Assembly: GCA_009760855.2 (NCBI GenBank)
Contig: WPIO01000113.1
Coordinates: 1,004,001-1,068,000, forward strand
Source of the DNA: Cristatella mucedo
Lineage: Eukaryota > Bryozoa > Phylactolaemata > Cristatellidae
Direction of reading: 5' to 3'
Length of the DNA: 64,000 bases
Numbering within the stretch: the first letter of the stretch is position 1; each line of letters begins with the position of its first letter. The notes under the pieces are model-generated. The model ran no database searches. It saw only the letters and a list, made by a program, of their open reading frames with translations, and had not been told where the DNA came from. A program made the position numbers and the translations under genes. Shown piece after piece: positions 28,136 through 38,329 of the stretch.

Positions 28136-28945
28136 AAAAGTTACTTGGTGGCTGCCCATCGGGTTGCTGTCGTCCTCTGGAAGCTATTACTGTGCTAATG
28201 CTGTCATTGCGGCTGCTCTGCTGCGTCTCGGTCATCATTTTTCGCGAGCATCCCGCCCGCTGAGGCGTCGCCACAATTTGGCGTGTGGGGGAGGGCTAAA
28301 GGTCGGCACTGAGCTCTGGGGGGAACGAGGTCAATGAGTTCTTTTCTCAATTCATTTGCGAAACCTCTATTCCGTTGGAATTGTTTTTACTTGAGTTCTT
28401 AATATTTTTCATTGTTCATTTTGGCTATTTTTCGGACAGCATCTCCGTGCGTCACCAGCTTATTCGACCGAATCCAAAGATCGTGCGCTCCTCCCTATTA
28501 GTGTAGCCGCACTAGCTTCAGCTCTGCCTCTGCCGGCGGGCAGCAATGCAGCGCCTCCGAAGCAGTGTCGTTAAAGCAGCTCGGCCACAACTGAGAGCTG
28601 AATGGGCTAGTTTGTTGTGGACTGTCTGGTGGCGGCCACGAACCTTCGCGGGCACTTTACAAAATAGGCTGTTAGATAAGCTAGTATTGTTTTCAATTCG
28701 CTCCATACCCTCGGCCGGTTGCATGCCCACTAGCATCACACGTTCGCTTATGTAACGTAACGTATTAGTTGGTCTGCATCCTAATCGAGTCGTCAGCCCA
28801 AAGGTCCATTCTAACATGACTAGATCTCGCTGTCAGATTATCCCCTCGCCCTTCCCAGTTACCTTATGGGTGATCTTCCTTGATTCTACTTTGCTAGATC
28901 CGAACGTTGTACTCTGCTAGATCTAGGCTACACGTTGCTTGTTGT
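28136..28945. other. No recognisable gene
   Basis: Unique sequence. A SINE-1 tail-like patch (ACAAAATAGGCTGTTAGATA, then AGCTAGTATTG) lies at about 28658-28690. Open frames on both strands have no recognisable motif. Confidence 0.4.
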
Positions 28946-29003
28946 AGGTGCTCTAGTTAAACCTAGGCAAGGGCTCGTATCGCGGCTAGCTTGACAGCTA
29001 CCC
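28946..29003 (+). repeat. Second copy of the 25380-25455 repeat
   Basis: Matches 25380-25455 as described there, with about 80% identity by eye. Confidence 0.7.
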
Positions 29004-29009
29004 CCTGTG

Positions 29010-29130
29010 CATTGTGTCCAGTGGTGAATGTATTGGATGACTGAGGTCGTGGGCTCGAGCCCGGTGGCATTTGCGAATCGCCCGAATGGAGATTAGGTTT
29101 AATTGGAGCGCTTTACAAGAGGAATGCATA
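29010..29130 (+). mobile_element. SINE-2 copy
   Basis: Box A remnant GTCCAGTGGTGAATG, box B GGTCGTGGGCTCGAGCCCGG, then CGCCCGAATGGAGATTAGGT and TTAATTGGAGCGCTTTACAA, the SINE-2 hairpin. Confidence 0.8.
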
Positions 29131-29785
29131 TTAGGAGAATCTGAGGCAAGAAACGGGCCAAGCACTGCAGGGCAGACCTCTTTAAGACTTTCAATACTTG
29201 AATATCAAATCCTTAATATAAGATCCCCTTTAAGTGATGAAAAACCCACTAACAACTGATGCATAACGCAAGCGTGTATATTCTTGCAGCCATACTGGCT
29301 CGATTGAAAAAAAGGAAAGCTGTTGCTCTTTCTGAAGAACGCCTGAAACCAGATAATAATAAAAATAGCACCTTCACAGAGCTTAATCTCTTTCGATGCC
29401 TATTTGCTTATTCTGTAAAGGAAGCACGATCAAACGGTTATTGGTAACGTGCACACTGTCAACAGGCATGAAATGGTTAGAGGTGACATGCACATGGTCA
29501 ACACGGTATGCACAGTATCAGCACCCATAAGTACACAGAGGGCGAATAAGAAAAACCCACTAAATGCTGTGTTAAATAAATGCGTTTTCCAGCATTCTTT
29601 TCAGATGTCAAGTCAGGGGATATGATTACATCAGTTGGGAGTGAGTTCCGGGGTTTGAGAGCATATAAACTAAAGGCATGGTCACCAGAGGTTTTGAGGT
29701 TCGTTCGAGACGTTGCTAAAAGATTTGATTTACAAGTGGGTTGTACGATGCCTAGACCAGTGGGGAGTACTTCGTGGTGAGCACT

Positions 29786-29965
29786 TAGTGAGTCGTGATG
29801 GCACACTATGTATGGTGACTGCAATTCATGACCTCGATCCCGAAGTAGTGGGTTCGAATCCTTTGTTGCATGTTCTTTTATTGCAGCTGCAAGCAGTGGT
29901 GGTAGCCGTTAAGGCTTTTCTGATGCTATACACAAGAGGCTGTTAAATCAGCTAGTTCTTTTTTT
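29786..29965 (+). mobile_element. SINE-1 nested in LINE-B
   Basis: Starts AGTGAGTCGTGATGGCACAC, has box B AGTGGGTTCGAATCC, the GCAGCTGCAAGCAGTGG block and the GAGGCTGTTAAATCAGCTAG tail. LINE-B sequence is collinear on both sides. No clean target duplication could be read. Confidence 0.85.
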
Positions 29966-30169
29966 GGTAGGTAGGCTGGAACTAGTGAATAAAGGGACGT
30001 AAAAGTGTCTGACAAAACCTTAAGTCAATGCGCTGCTTGACTGGGAGCCAATGCGGGTCGGTGAGAAGTTGTAACGTGGCAACTGAGACGCTCACGACAG
30101 CCATGCCTAGCTGCAGAGTTTTGCAACTGACAGCACCTGATTGCATAGGCCGATGGACAAGCGAGCAGT

Positions 30170-30400
30170 GAGTTACAGAAGTCGAGAGGGGATGACACAA
30201 ATGCATGGACTAATTTGGATGTGATATCCCTATCAAAGAAATCTCAAATTTTAGCTATATGTAGAATCCCTGTCAAAGAAATCTCAGATTTTAGCTATGT
30301 TATGTTTATGAGTTGCAGATGCCGAGAGGGAATGACACAAATGCATGGACTAAATTAGATGTAGTATCCCTGTCAAAGAAATCTCAAATTTTAGCTATGT
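30170..30400. repeat. Internal tandem duplication within LINE-B
   Basis: The GATGACACAAATGCATGGAC block and the TCCCTGTCAAAGAAATCTCA block recur two and three times. Single-copy LINE-B elements have each once, so it is a local duplication after insertion. Confidence 0.8.
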
Positions 30401-30984
30401 TATTCAGCTGAAACTGCCCAGACTTAACTGTGGAGCTGGTTTGGTCGTCTAACGAAAGGTCACTTTGGAATAGGACACCTAGATTCAGATTCAAAAAGAA
30501 ATATCCTGGCAGAGCACATTATGAGATTAGTTTTTTAATTCCTGAGTCATGCTTAGTTTTCTCGTAGCTAGTCAGTTGGTTTTATCTCTTTTAATATGAG
30601 AAAGCGTGCTGCCATACATGTGGAGATTTTATCAATATATGCAGCAAGTTAGTTGAGAGAATTCGACGTGCTGGGGGCTGGGAGGGATCAAAGAAAAGGT
30701 TCAACTGAGTGTCATCAGCATAGAAATGAAAATCTTTTCTGTTCTTGGGCGATCACATCGGCAGTAGGGAGAACATAAACTGTGAAAACATTCGGACCAA
30801 GCACTGAGTTTCATCTGACTTCAGTGATTCCTTGTATGATCTTTTTCTGTTCACTTAAATACTCTGTAGTCCTCCCTCCCTCTCCGAGAAAGGATCTGAA
30901 CCAGTGACTCTCGGGAGAGATGAGAGGGGCTCGATAAAGACTTCACAATCAATAGCGTCAAATGCTCCAAAATATCAGCAAAAA

Positions 30985-31122
30985 ATAATAATGATAATAG
31001 TGATAATAATAATAATCATAATCATATTAGAATGATGTAGTGCCCTCAGAGAGCTTAACTTCTTTGTAGTCTACATTTGCTGCATTGGAAGCGTGTTGAG
31101 TGGTTAACGCTAGTATGCTCAA
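30985..31122 (-). mobile_element. LINE-B 3' end nested in LINE-B
   Basis: Tail (AATAATAATAATCATAATCA), hairpin side GTGCCCTCAGAGAGCTTAAC and ACATTTGCTGC block, cut off after about 140 bp. The host LINE-B resumes with GTCTGCATTCCTAAGACAGT. Confidence 0.82.
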
Positions 31123-31839
31123 GAAAAACAATCAGAGACTTACCTAAGTCTGCATTCCTAAGACAGTCGTTATACATCCCAAAGCCATGTAAGCCAGTGG
31201 AAATACATTGCAGTGGACATGTAGCCTTCTTTGATAGGAAGATGAATTTCACACATGAGTTCACTCGTGACCTCTTTGAGTGTACACATTGAGAAACCGA
31301 ACGACATTGAGTGACAAGAGTCCAGTGGCGAATTAGCTAACCTAGAGATTGACTCCTTGATCTTGTCCACCTTGCTGATTTAGAAGCTCGAGAAGCAATC
31401 AGTTCGACTGGGACTACCGAGTCTACTGGGTAAGGAGCTATCCGGGTAGCGGTTAAGGAGATAGGTGATCGTGAACACTATTTTTTTAATCGTGCTTTGA
31501 TGATTTAAAAATGTTTCTTTTTTGTAGAAGCTAGACTTGGCCTTTGCCAGCATTGATTGATATGATCTGCAGTGGTCCCATATGCCTGTCCGTGAAAAGT
31601 CCAGTCATGATTTGCTCTTCGAGACTTAAGGATTTCATCAGCACCTTTTCATCCCGGCGTAGCTTCTTGCTTTGCGATTCTGGGTTGTTGCTGCTGTAGG
31701 CTGATTTCAAGGGTTGACATTTTTTGACAGCCTATTTCTACTTGCACAGACCTTGAGCGGCTGCTGCGAAGCCGTCACGAAATTTACTAGCGCTGTCAGA
31801 CATCGCACGTATCGTTGGACCACGTACTTGACATTGCAC

Positions 31840-32902
31840 ATGGCTGCCGATGATTCAATGCTGCACTGCTGTGTCTGCCAGAAGCTGCTATCCGAACCGC
31901 CATTGCTGCTTGACTGCTTTCACAACTGCTGCGAGAAGTGTGCTGACAGCATTGCCGATAACGAGAAAACGAAGTTCACTTGTCCTCTGTGCACTCAAGC
32001 CACGATGGTCTCCGACGCCAAACTCAACTACTTCGTCACTGCTCAAGTTCGAGCTTTTAAGGTTTCGTCTGGTCATCTCGAATGCGAGATGTGCATGAGC
32101 AAGAGCATAGAAAATCCGCCTGAAGCAGAAGACTTTTGCAGCACTTGTTGGCAAACTTTATGCGAGGAATGCGATAGGGATCACTGCAAATTTAAGGGCG
32201 ATCATGCGACAATTGCCATTGAGAGAGATCTGAGCACCAGCAGACTCTGCTTTAGTGCACCACCGTTTTGCCAGCTGCACCGGAAAGTGAGCAAGTATGT
32301 CTGCACCACTTGCGAAAAGACCAAGTGCACTACTTGCCTTCAGGTCTGTCTGGAAGGGGAACATACGGTCGACGTTAGCCACGGTAGAAGAGCTAGAGAT
32401 TTCGTCTCTACCATTAAGCAGCTCATCGTTGATCGCCAGAGAGACTTGCAAGGGAAAACTGCGGTTTTCGATCAGCTGAAGGCTGTCAGCAAAGACATCG
32501 AGATTGAAAGAAGCTCAATTCTGGCTCATCTGATACGGACCAAGCAAGCAATTGTCAGCACCGTTGAGGATGTCTATGAGAATGCAGTAACACGGTTGGA
32601 AGAATCTAGCAGCTCGATGATGTTGAAAGCTGAGAGCCTCGAGATCGATGCAGAGAAGCTTGCGCAACGGTCAAGCCATCTGCTGCGATGCAGTGAGAAA
32701 CTTTTGCAGGATGCAGACATTATTAGTCTGCTGGATCAGCAGCGATGTCTCCTCTCGGCCATGCAATGCTTGTCGGAAGAGCTTGGACGTACGAAAGCTC
32801 CTCCGGTGAAGGCCAGCCAATTCTGGCGAGTAGATGGATCGGTGCCGACTAATCTTAAGGAGATAATCATGCAGTGGATTGGTTTGCCCCACTTAACTGT
32901 CG
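31840..32902 (+). CDS. TRIM exon 1: RING, two B-boxes, coiled coil
   Basis: Open from 31714 and ends at a GTATGT donor (32903) in phase 1 after GLPHLTV. The uninterrupted frame reads through into the intron to a stop at 32934, which is why the donor must be used. Confidence 0.92.
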
Positions 32903-35900
32903 GTATGTGCTCAGTCCTTTCATTTATTGCGTGAAGCTTGTTTGCTGACACAAGTGTTCGATAGCGGGCAGCCCATGTTTTTGTCTACCCAGACTTGCAC
33001 ACCTACAATGATGGTGACAGCAAGGACATCTCAGCAGTTGAAGCAGTGGGGGAATCATTTAAACCCGATAGTATGGGTAAGTTGGCTTTAATTGTACTGC
33101 TAAACCTGGTCGCCAGCATAAATTACTGTGAACTTTCTGGTTTGGTAAGTTCACTTGCATAGCAGCAAGCCTACTTAACTGACAGCATCTAACCCTAATT
33201 ATAGCCCAAAGCCAATCATGTGCTATTTTACGCTAATCATTAAAGTTATTTTCAAGTTGCCACTAATGAACTGTCCCAGTCAGCAGCTGGTGGGAGGATA
33301 TGTTGGGGTATGTGTAATGTAATGTAATGTACCTCCGTCTGTAATTCCACAAACCCTTAAAGACTGTGTGGGTGTTACCCAGAAGAGTTTTGTATTCGGT
33401 AGCTAACAGACTTTGTCTCACGCAACAAAGCAAAAGTGGGAAGCGTAGCATATTCAGGAGAGCAGTTGAGGTGTTGCATAGCATGGAAGTAGCAGCTCAG
33501 GGCGGCTGGAAAGGATCTGAAATAGTCAGCAGCAGGATATTAGTTGTAGTTGCATAAGAATTGTGACAGTGAGTTCCAGTATAGGACCTGCAGAGCTAAA
33601 GCTACTGTCGCCAACGGTCTTTAAGCTAAGGGATGAAGCAGCTAATTTATTGTTCATACGGGACCTGAGGGCACGAGGAGGCTGAAACTACTCCAGCAGT
33701 TCAACTAGGTATGGAGTAGCCAAGTCGTGGTGGGCCTTGTGGGTCGGCTTAATAATAATAATAATAATAATGTACTTGATAAAGCGCTCTCAGAGAACTT
33801 AATCTCTTTCTAGGCGCTTTACACTTGCTGCAAAGGGAAATGCAATTGAATGGTAAGTAAAGTCATGCTTGAAAAACAAACAAAATGAATAACATGGTTA
33901 GGGGTGACATGCACACGGTCAGCATGCAAATGTGGTTAGTGGCAGCATGCACAGTGTCAGCACGCATAAGCACGTGAAGGACGAATCACAGGGACCCACT
34001 AAATGCTGTCCTAAATAGGTGTGTTTTTAAGTTCCTTTTAACTGTGGTCAGGTCAGGGGATGTTCTGACACAGGTCGGGAGAGAGTTCCAGGCTTTGGGA
34101 GCATACGAACTAAATGCACGGTCTCCAGAGGATTTGAGGTTTGTACGGGTATTTGTAGACTGTTGGATTCCGAAAAGCAGGTGGTACGATGCTTGGCCTG
34201 ATGGGGGAGTATGTCGGAGAGATAGGCTGGAGCCATAGAATGAAGGGACCTAAAAGTGAGCGACAAAACCTTGAAGTCAATCCGTTACTTGACTGGTAGC
34301 CAGTGCAGGTCGGCGAGAAGTTGAGTAATGTGGCAACTGCGATGCTCACGACAGACAAGCCTAGCTGCAGAGTTTTGCACCAGCTGCAATCGCCTGATCG
34401 CACATGCTGGTAGGCCAGTAAGCAGTGAGTTGCAGAAGTCGAGATGAGATGTCACGAATGCATGACACACTGAAGAACTTTCCTGTTTATCCGTTGATCA
34501 TCTGGCAGCCATCGTCACTCTTTTAGTAAAGGAAACACGTGGTCAATCCTCTGGGACTTGAAAACTAGCCTCGAAGCCATATTCATAGCCAGCTGCAGCT
34601 TCCTGTTTTTGGTACCCCAGCCAAAAGGGAATTATAATACTACGAGTTGCCCCCTTCCCAGTCTAAGAGCGGCAGAGAAAAGCTTCTGTTGGTTACAGTT
34701 TTTAAGCTGATGAATAGATCAGGTTATATGCTGTCGATAAGGGACGTGAATACAAGAGGGGGCTGAAGTCGGTGCTCAAATTAATCCAGTAGGAATATCC
34801 AAACAGTCAAAGTTTTAATAGTTTTTGGAAGTTTGCCTATTAAAAGATAAACTATGTGTAAATGCAATATTTTTAAGTTTTGGTGATTGACAGATAACCG
34901 GAAAATATATAAAAAATTACTATTGAGACCTATTTAAACCGGAAGTAGTAGATCGAACTCCACAAAATGACTTTCTTTAAAAAAAAAGCACCAGAACGAC
35001 GTTTTTGAATAACTTTGTCAATTGAATCTACTCAGCCCTAAGCGGATGGGCAGAACGTCACTTGAAACAATGAACAAACCGCCAGATTTTCCAAATAATG
35101 ACACCCTCCTAAGGTCAACCGTCCGACTGGTAGTTATTACAATCAAAAAGCGGAAATCCGATCGCACCAAGCTTAGCTATGCCCCTGCGGGGTATTGGCC
35201 CACCTTCGGCAAAACACTATCCAAGGCCATAACTCCTTAATTTCTTGCCATTCAATACATTAGTATGTTTATACTGGTTCACAAACCGGAAGTGTCTATT
35301 GTTTGGCAAATAGACTATTGTTAGGAATAATGTATTGAGAATATACTTCCACGAGGGCGGTAACAAAGCAGTCAATTACCATTGAACCTAATGAATCCTT
35401 TTAACACTTATCTACGAAGGCAAAAAATATGGCAACTACAGTTTAAGATGTAGTCTTTTGTTCCTGAGCTTTAATCTATGTCATTTTTTGCTTATTATTT
35501 CTTGCAAGATGCTTAATCAATTGGGAATATCAAGTGGGATTTAGTCAATGTATGCTTTGAACATTTGTTGTAGGTATCACTAGCAGCCTCTATCTCGGTT
35601 CGAGCATGCCAGCTGACTCGTGCGATTCAACGCAAAACTCATTATCCTTTGACACTATAAGCACCAGCTTTCGCACGACTACTTCTTGTTATGATATGGC
35701 CACCACACACGACTGCCATTTACTCTTGGCCTTAGGAGAGCACGGTCTGCACGAATGTGATCTCAGCGGCAAAACGCTAGCTATTTGGAAGCCAGACAAG
35801 AAGAAATATAATGGAGACAACGACAGCATCGAGGCGGTGGACACTCTTGAGGACGGTCATGCTGTTGTTGGCTTGCGACATTTATGGTGGCTGGTGTTTT

Positions 35901-36475
35901 TACAGTGTAAACAGAGCGGCGGCAGTGTTTCGTGGCAGGTTAATAGAAACATCACCTTGTTAACAGCACATCCGAAACACCTGTCGGCCCAATCAGATAT
36001 GCTAGCAGTAGCCGAATTTCCTTCTACGCTGGTGCTTATCTCGTTTAAAAGCCACTCCGAGGTGGTGCTGAGAAGCGATCTCGATTATTACATCAGCGCA
36101 GTGGCTCTCTCCGACCACCTCGTCATCACAGCTAGCTCTGCTCCGGTGCCTCTTGATGGAGGGCAAAAGCTGCACGTAGTGGACGCCTACGATCATCGTG
36201 GAGAGAGGCTGTGGAGGCAGGCTTCGAACGACTGGGTGCAAGACATTGCTGTCACCCCTTCAAGCCACTTGCTCTTTTTGGCCATGTACAGCAGCAAAAG
36301 AGTGGCAGCAGCGATGAAAAAGGATGGCAGCTACGTAACCGACGTCTTGTGCCACGGTAGTCACGTGCTTCAAAACCCACTGCGAATGTCATTGGATAAA
36401 GCAAAGGGGCTGGTTTTAGCATTGCTTTCTGGGGACGCCAAAAGCGTGTGCGTTTTCAATTTGAACCTAAGTTGA
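31840..36475 (+). CDS. TRIM-type RING/B-box E3 ubiquitin ligase with C-terminal beta-propeller-like domain, complete (3 exons)
   Basis: Probable cytoplasmic E3 ubiquitin ligase or scaffold of the TRIM/RBCC class. Exons 31840-32902, 32972-33076 and 35574-36475 join in phase to 2070 nt (689 residues plus stop). The RING is C3HC4: C10, C13, C26, H28, C31, C34, C48, C51. B-box 1 uses C82, C85, C100, C103, C108, C111 and H122; B-box 2 uses C144, H147, C155, C158, C163, C166 and H175. A coiled coil spans about 185-300. The last ~300 residues read as repeated beta-strand blades ([35 protein letters not shown]), resembling NHL/WD40-like propellers of invertebrate TRIM2/3/56-like proteins. Introns are 69 and 2497 bp; the second holds nested LINEs. 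An in-frame Met at 31714 would add 42 residues, but MAADDSM at 31840 is the usual distance before a RING. The gene symbol and target are unknown. Confidence 0.92.
32972..33076 (+). CDS. TRIM exon 2: linker
   Basis: 105 nt after acceptor GCGGGCAG, ending at GTAAGT. Encodes [20 protein letters not shown] and [14 protein letters not shown]. An alternative AG eight bases upstream (GATAG) gives a stop, so this acceptor is chosen. Phases agree with both neighbours. Confidence 0.85.
33305..34640 (-). mobile_element. LINE-A copy in TRIM intron 2, split by LINE-B
   Basis: GTAATGTAATGTAATGTACC tail and the terminal block at the left edge, then the C-terminal ORF region to 33752. It resumes at 34467 (GAAGAACTTTCCTGTTTATC, then CTTTTAGTAAAGGAAACACG) and ends after the CCAGCCAAAAGGGAATTATA block. 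A more diverged LINE-A patch follows at 34650-34790. Confidence 0.85.
33753..34466 (-). mobile_element. LINE-B 3' copy nested in LINE-A
   Basis: About 710 bp: tail (AATAATAATAATAATGTACT), full hairpin, GGGTCAGCATG-like blocks, and the segment encoding [20 protein letters not shown] with [17 protein letters not shown]. One of the better preserved LINE-B 3' ends. It lies antisense inside the TRIM intron. Confidence 0.88.
34791..35573. other. Rest of TRIM intron 2
   Basis: AT-rich intron sequence with no recognised repeat. Ends in the acceptor TTTGTTGTAG. Confidence 0.5.
35574..36475 (+). CDS. TRIM exon 3: C-terminal propeller-like domain
   Basis: Begins after TTTGTTGTAG in the phase left by exon 2 ([15 protein letters not shown]) and stays open to TGA at 36473-36475. 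Blade-like repeats have alternating hydrophobic strands separated by Gly/Asp turns. Confidence 0.9.
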
Positions 36476-36672
36476 ATGCTCTTTGAGCTTTTCTTCATTC
36501 CAGTTGTCGACAACTTAGGTACCGACTTCAGTCGATTGTCCCGTGGAAAAGTCGCCAGCAACGCCTTTCTATTTTAAAACAAAACTGCTAAGTACGAACA
36601 GTGCCTAAACAGGTCCCCATATATTTCGCTCGCATAACCTACGATGCACCACATATGTAAACGAATTGCGAC

Positions 36673-36678
36673 AATAAA
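36673..36678 (+). terminator. Polyadenylation signal AATAAA for the TRIM gene
   Basis: First canonical AATAAA after the stop codon, 198 bp downstream, followed by a T-rich stretch near 36725. Position and context fit a 3' UTR end. Confidence 0.6.
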
Positions 36679-36957
36679 CTGGCAGCCCTCTTATCTCATT
36701 ATCAATTCAATTCGCAATAGACGTTTTTTTCTATGCAAGTCCTAGACTGTGGATCTAGCCTTTACAGTGGTGGCGAAATAACTTAAAGGTTCTCATTTGC
36801 TGACGAAATTCCTTTTCAATCATCTTGTGCAGTAAGCTGCGTTTCTCATATCTTATTTTGTCTGAAGTTTAGTTTTACCACTGCTGCGTTTTCATTAAAA
36901 ATACTCCAGAGCAAAAGCTGATTAGTCTAAAAAACTGTTTGTACAAGTAGACACAAT

Positions 36958-37112
36958 ATATAATTAATTTGTGTAGCGCCCTAACGTAGATAAAGCTCTA
37001 TATAGGTGCCTCACAGATATCACGAGGCTCGAACCCACGACCCCGGTCATAAAATGCATTCACATCGACCCTGGTCGAGGCGAGCTCTATTGAACCGAAC
37101 CATCTCGGTGAC
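36958..37112 (-). mobile_element. SINE-2 copy
   Basis: Reversed tail (TATAATTAATTTGTGTAGCG), CGAGGCTCGAACCCACGACC (box B), and GGTCGAGGCGAGCTCTATTG towards box A. Moderately diverged. Confidence 0.78.
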
Positions 37113-37159
37113 AGTGCATATAGCTTTAATGCAAGCTCGTACATACAGTATGTACCCCC

Positions 37160-37262
37160 GGGTCTTAGCCTTGGAGGCAATTTGCTCTTCTTTACCAACA
37201 GGTCTTGGGTTTGAGTCCAGCAGTTGGCGATTCTTTATCGCCTACAATGCTAATAAAGTTAT
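37160..37262 (+). mobile_element. SINE-1 fragment
   Basis: GGTCTTGGGTTTGAGTCCAG (box B, altered) then GTTGGCGATTCTTTATCGCC match the middle of SINE-1. Ends before the 3' third. Confidence 0.6.
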
Positions 37263-37376
37263 TCAATGAAGGAAAAGAGACTGAAAGGGATCTTATGTCT
37301 AAACGCCAGCAAGGAACATGCATGACTAGCAATAGATCCGAAAGAAAGCCCTGATTGGCCCAATGTTTAAGATTTA

Positions 37377-37480
37377 CCTGTACAGTCCTGGTCTATGTGC
37401 TCTCCTTTACGACCGGGATAGAAATACAGTTCTTCTGGGGTGCTATATAAATGAGTTTTAGCATTATTATTAAAGATAAA
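37377..37480 (+). mobile_element. SINE-2 3' fragment
   Basis: GGGATAGAAATACAGTTCTT, CTGGGGTGCTATATAAATGA and TTATTATTA follow the hairpin-tail pattern of SINE-2. The head is unrecognisable. Confidence 0.5.
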
Positions 37481-37850
37481 GAGTGCATAGCTCGTAAAAT
37501 GCACTTAAAAGTGCCTGAGTAACAGAAAACAGCGAGGAAAGATTCTTCGCATCACTGACTTAGCTTTACAAAAGTCATTTTCATAAAACTTGATCACGGC
37601 AGCTTCAAACTTTCAAATTGCCTCCCATTGAGATTTTCCTGCTTTGAGACTGCATGACTCAGTCAATAGGGCGGGCTAATTAGCTAGGTCAGCCGAGACT
37701 CAAGCTAGCCTTCCAAAATGAAGTAGAAGTTAACCGTGACTTTTACACCCATGGTCCACTAGTTGGCAATGATCGGTCAAAAAAGAGCCTTTGGGAATAA
37801 ATGCTCAGCTATTTGTTTGGTTTCGGGTCAGATCTGCAGCGACAACATCA
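37481..37850. other. No recognisable feature
   Basis: Unique sequence. Confidence 0.4.
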
Positions 37851-38225
37851 TTCCGATCCTATTGAAGCGTTACTGGCTTCCTTGAAGCATCGAATCGATT
37901 TCAAGATCCCCACCTCTCATTAGAATCAGACATCCGATCCGTCATCCTTGCACGTGAAACGTACTCATTTATTGAGTTATTTAGCCTCATACCCACTGAT
38001 GGTTTATGAATTTCAAATACCGTATGTTACGGAGCCCTCTATTCGTATGCTTCAAAAGTCTCGATTTATATAATTCAGTGCTTGCAGGTCTACCAGCCTG
38101 CGCAATCAGGCAATTACAGTTGGTGCGAAACTTTGCCGTGAGGCTAATCTGTCACAAGACTTGTAATGCTAAAGCACACCACTTCTCTCCGACCGGTTTT
38201 GACGAATTACGGCAATCCACTCTAA
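37851..38225 (+). mobile_element. LINE-B fragment, highly diverged
   Basis: Plus-strand patches match [25 protein letters not shown] (38060-38120) and AVRLICHKTCNAKAHHFSPT, corresponding to [19 protein letters not shown] and SAARLVCRE. Order is collinear from 38050 on; the left part (37851-38000) is uncertain. Confidence 0.65.
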
Positions 38226-38329
38226 TTAGGCTAAAATCGACCAGATATTGGGGTTGCCTAGCTCAAATTTGCGGCTGATGTTTTATAAGTATATTCGATT
38301 TTATCTATCCACAAAAATTCATGTCATTG

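Larger units (their letters stand above)
29346..31650 (-). mobile_element. LINE-B copy, long, with two nested insertions
   Basis: Reverse complement of LINE-B from its tail and hairpin (29350-29400) through the RT region and into the linker between endonuclease and RT (31190-31640, collinear with 63250-63660). It is interrupted by SINE-1 (29786-29965) and by a second LINE-B 3' end (30985-31122), and carries an internal duplication at about 30170-30400. No intact frame. Ends about 190 bp before the TRIM start codon. Confidence 0.85.
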
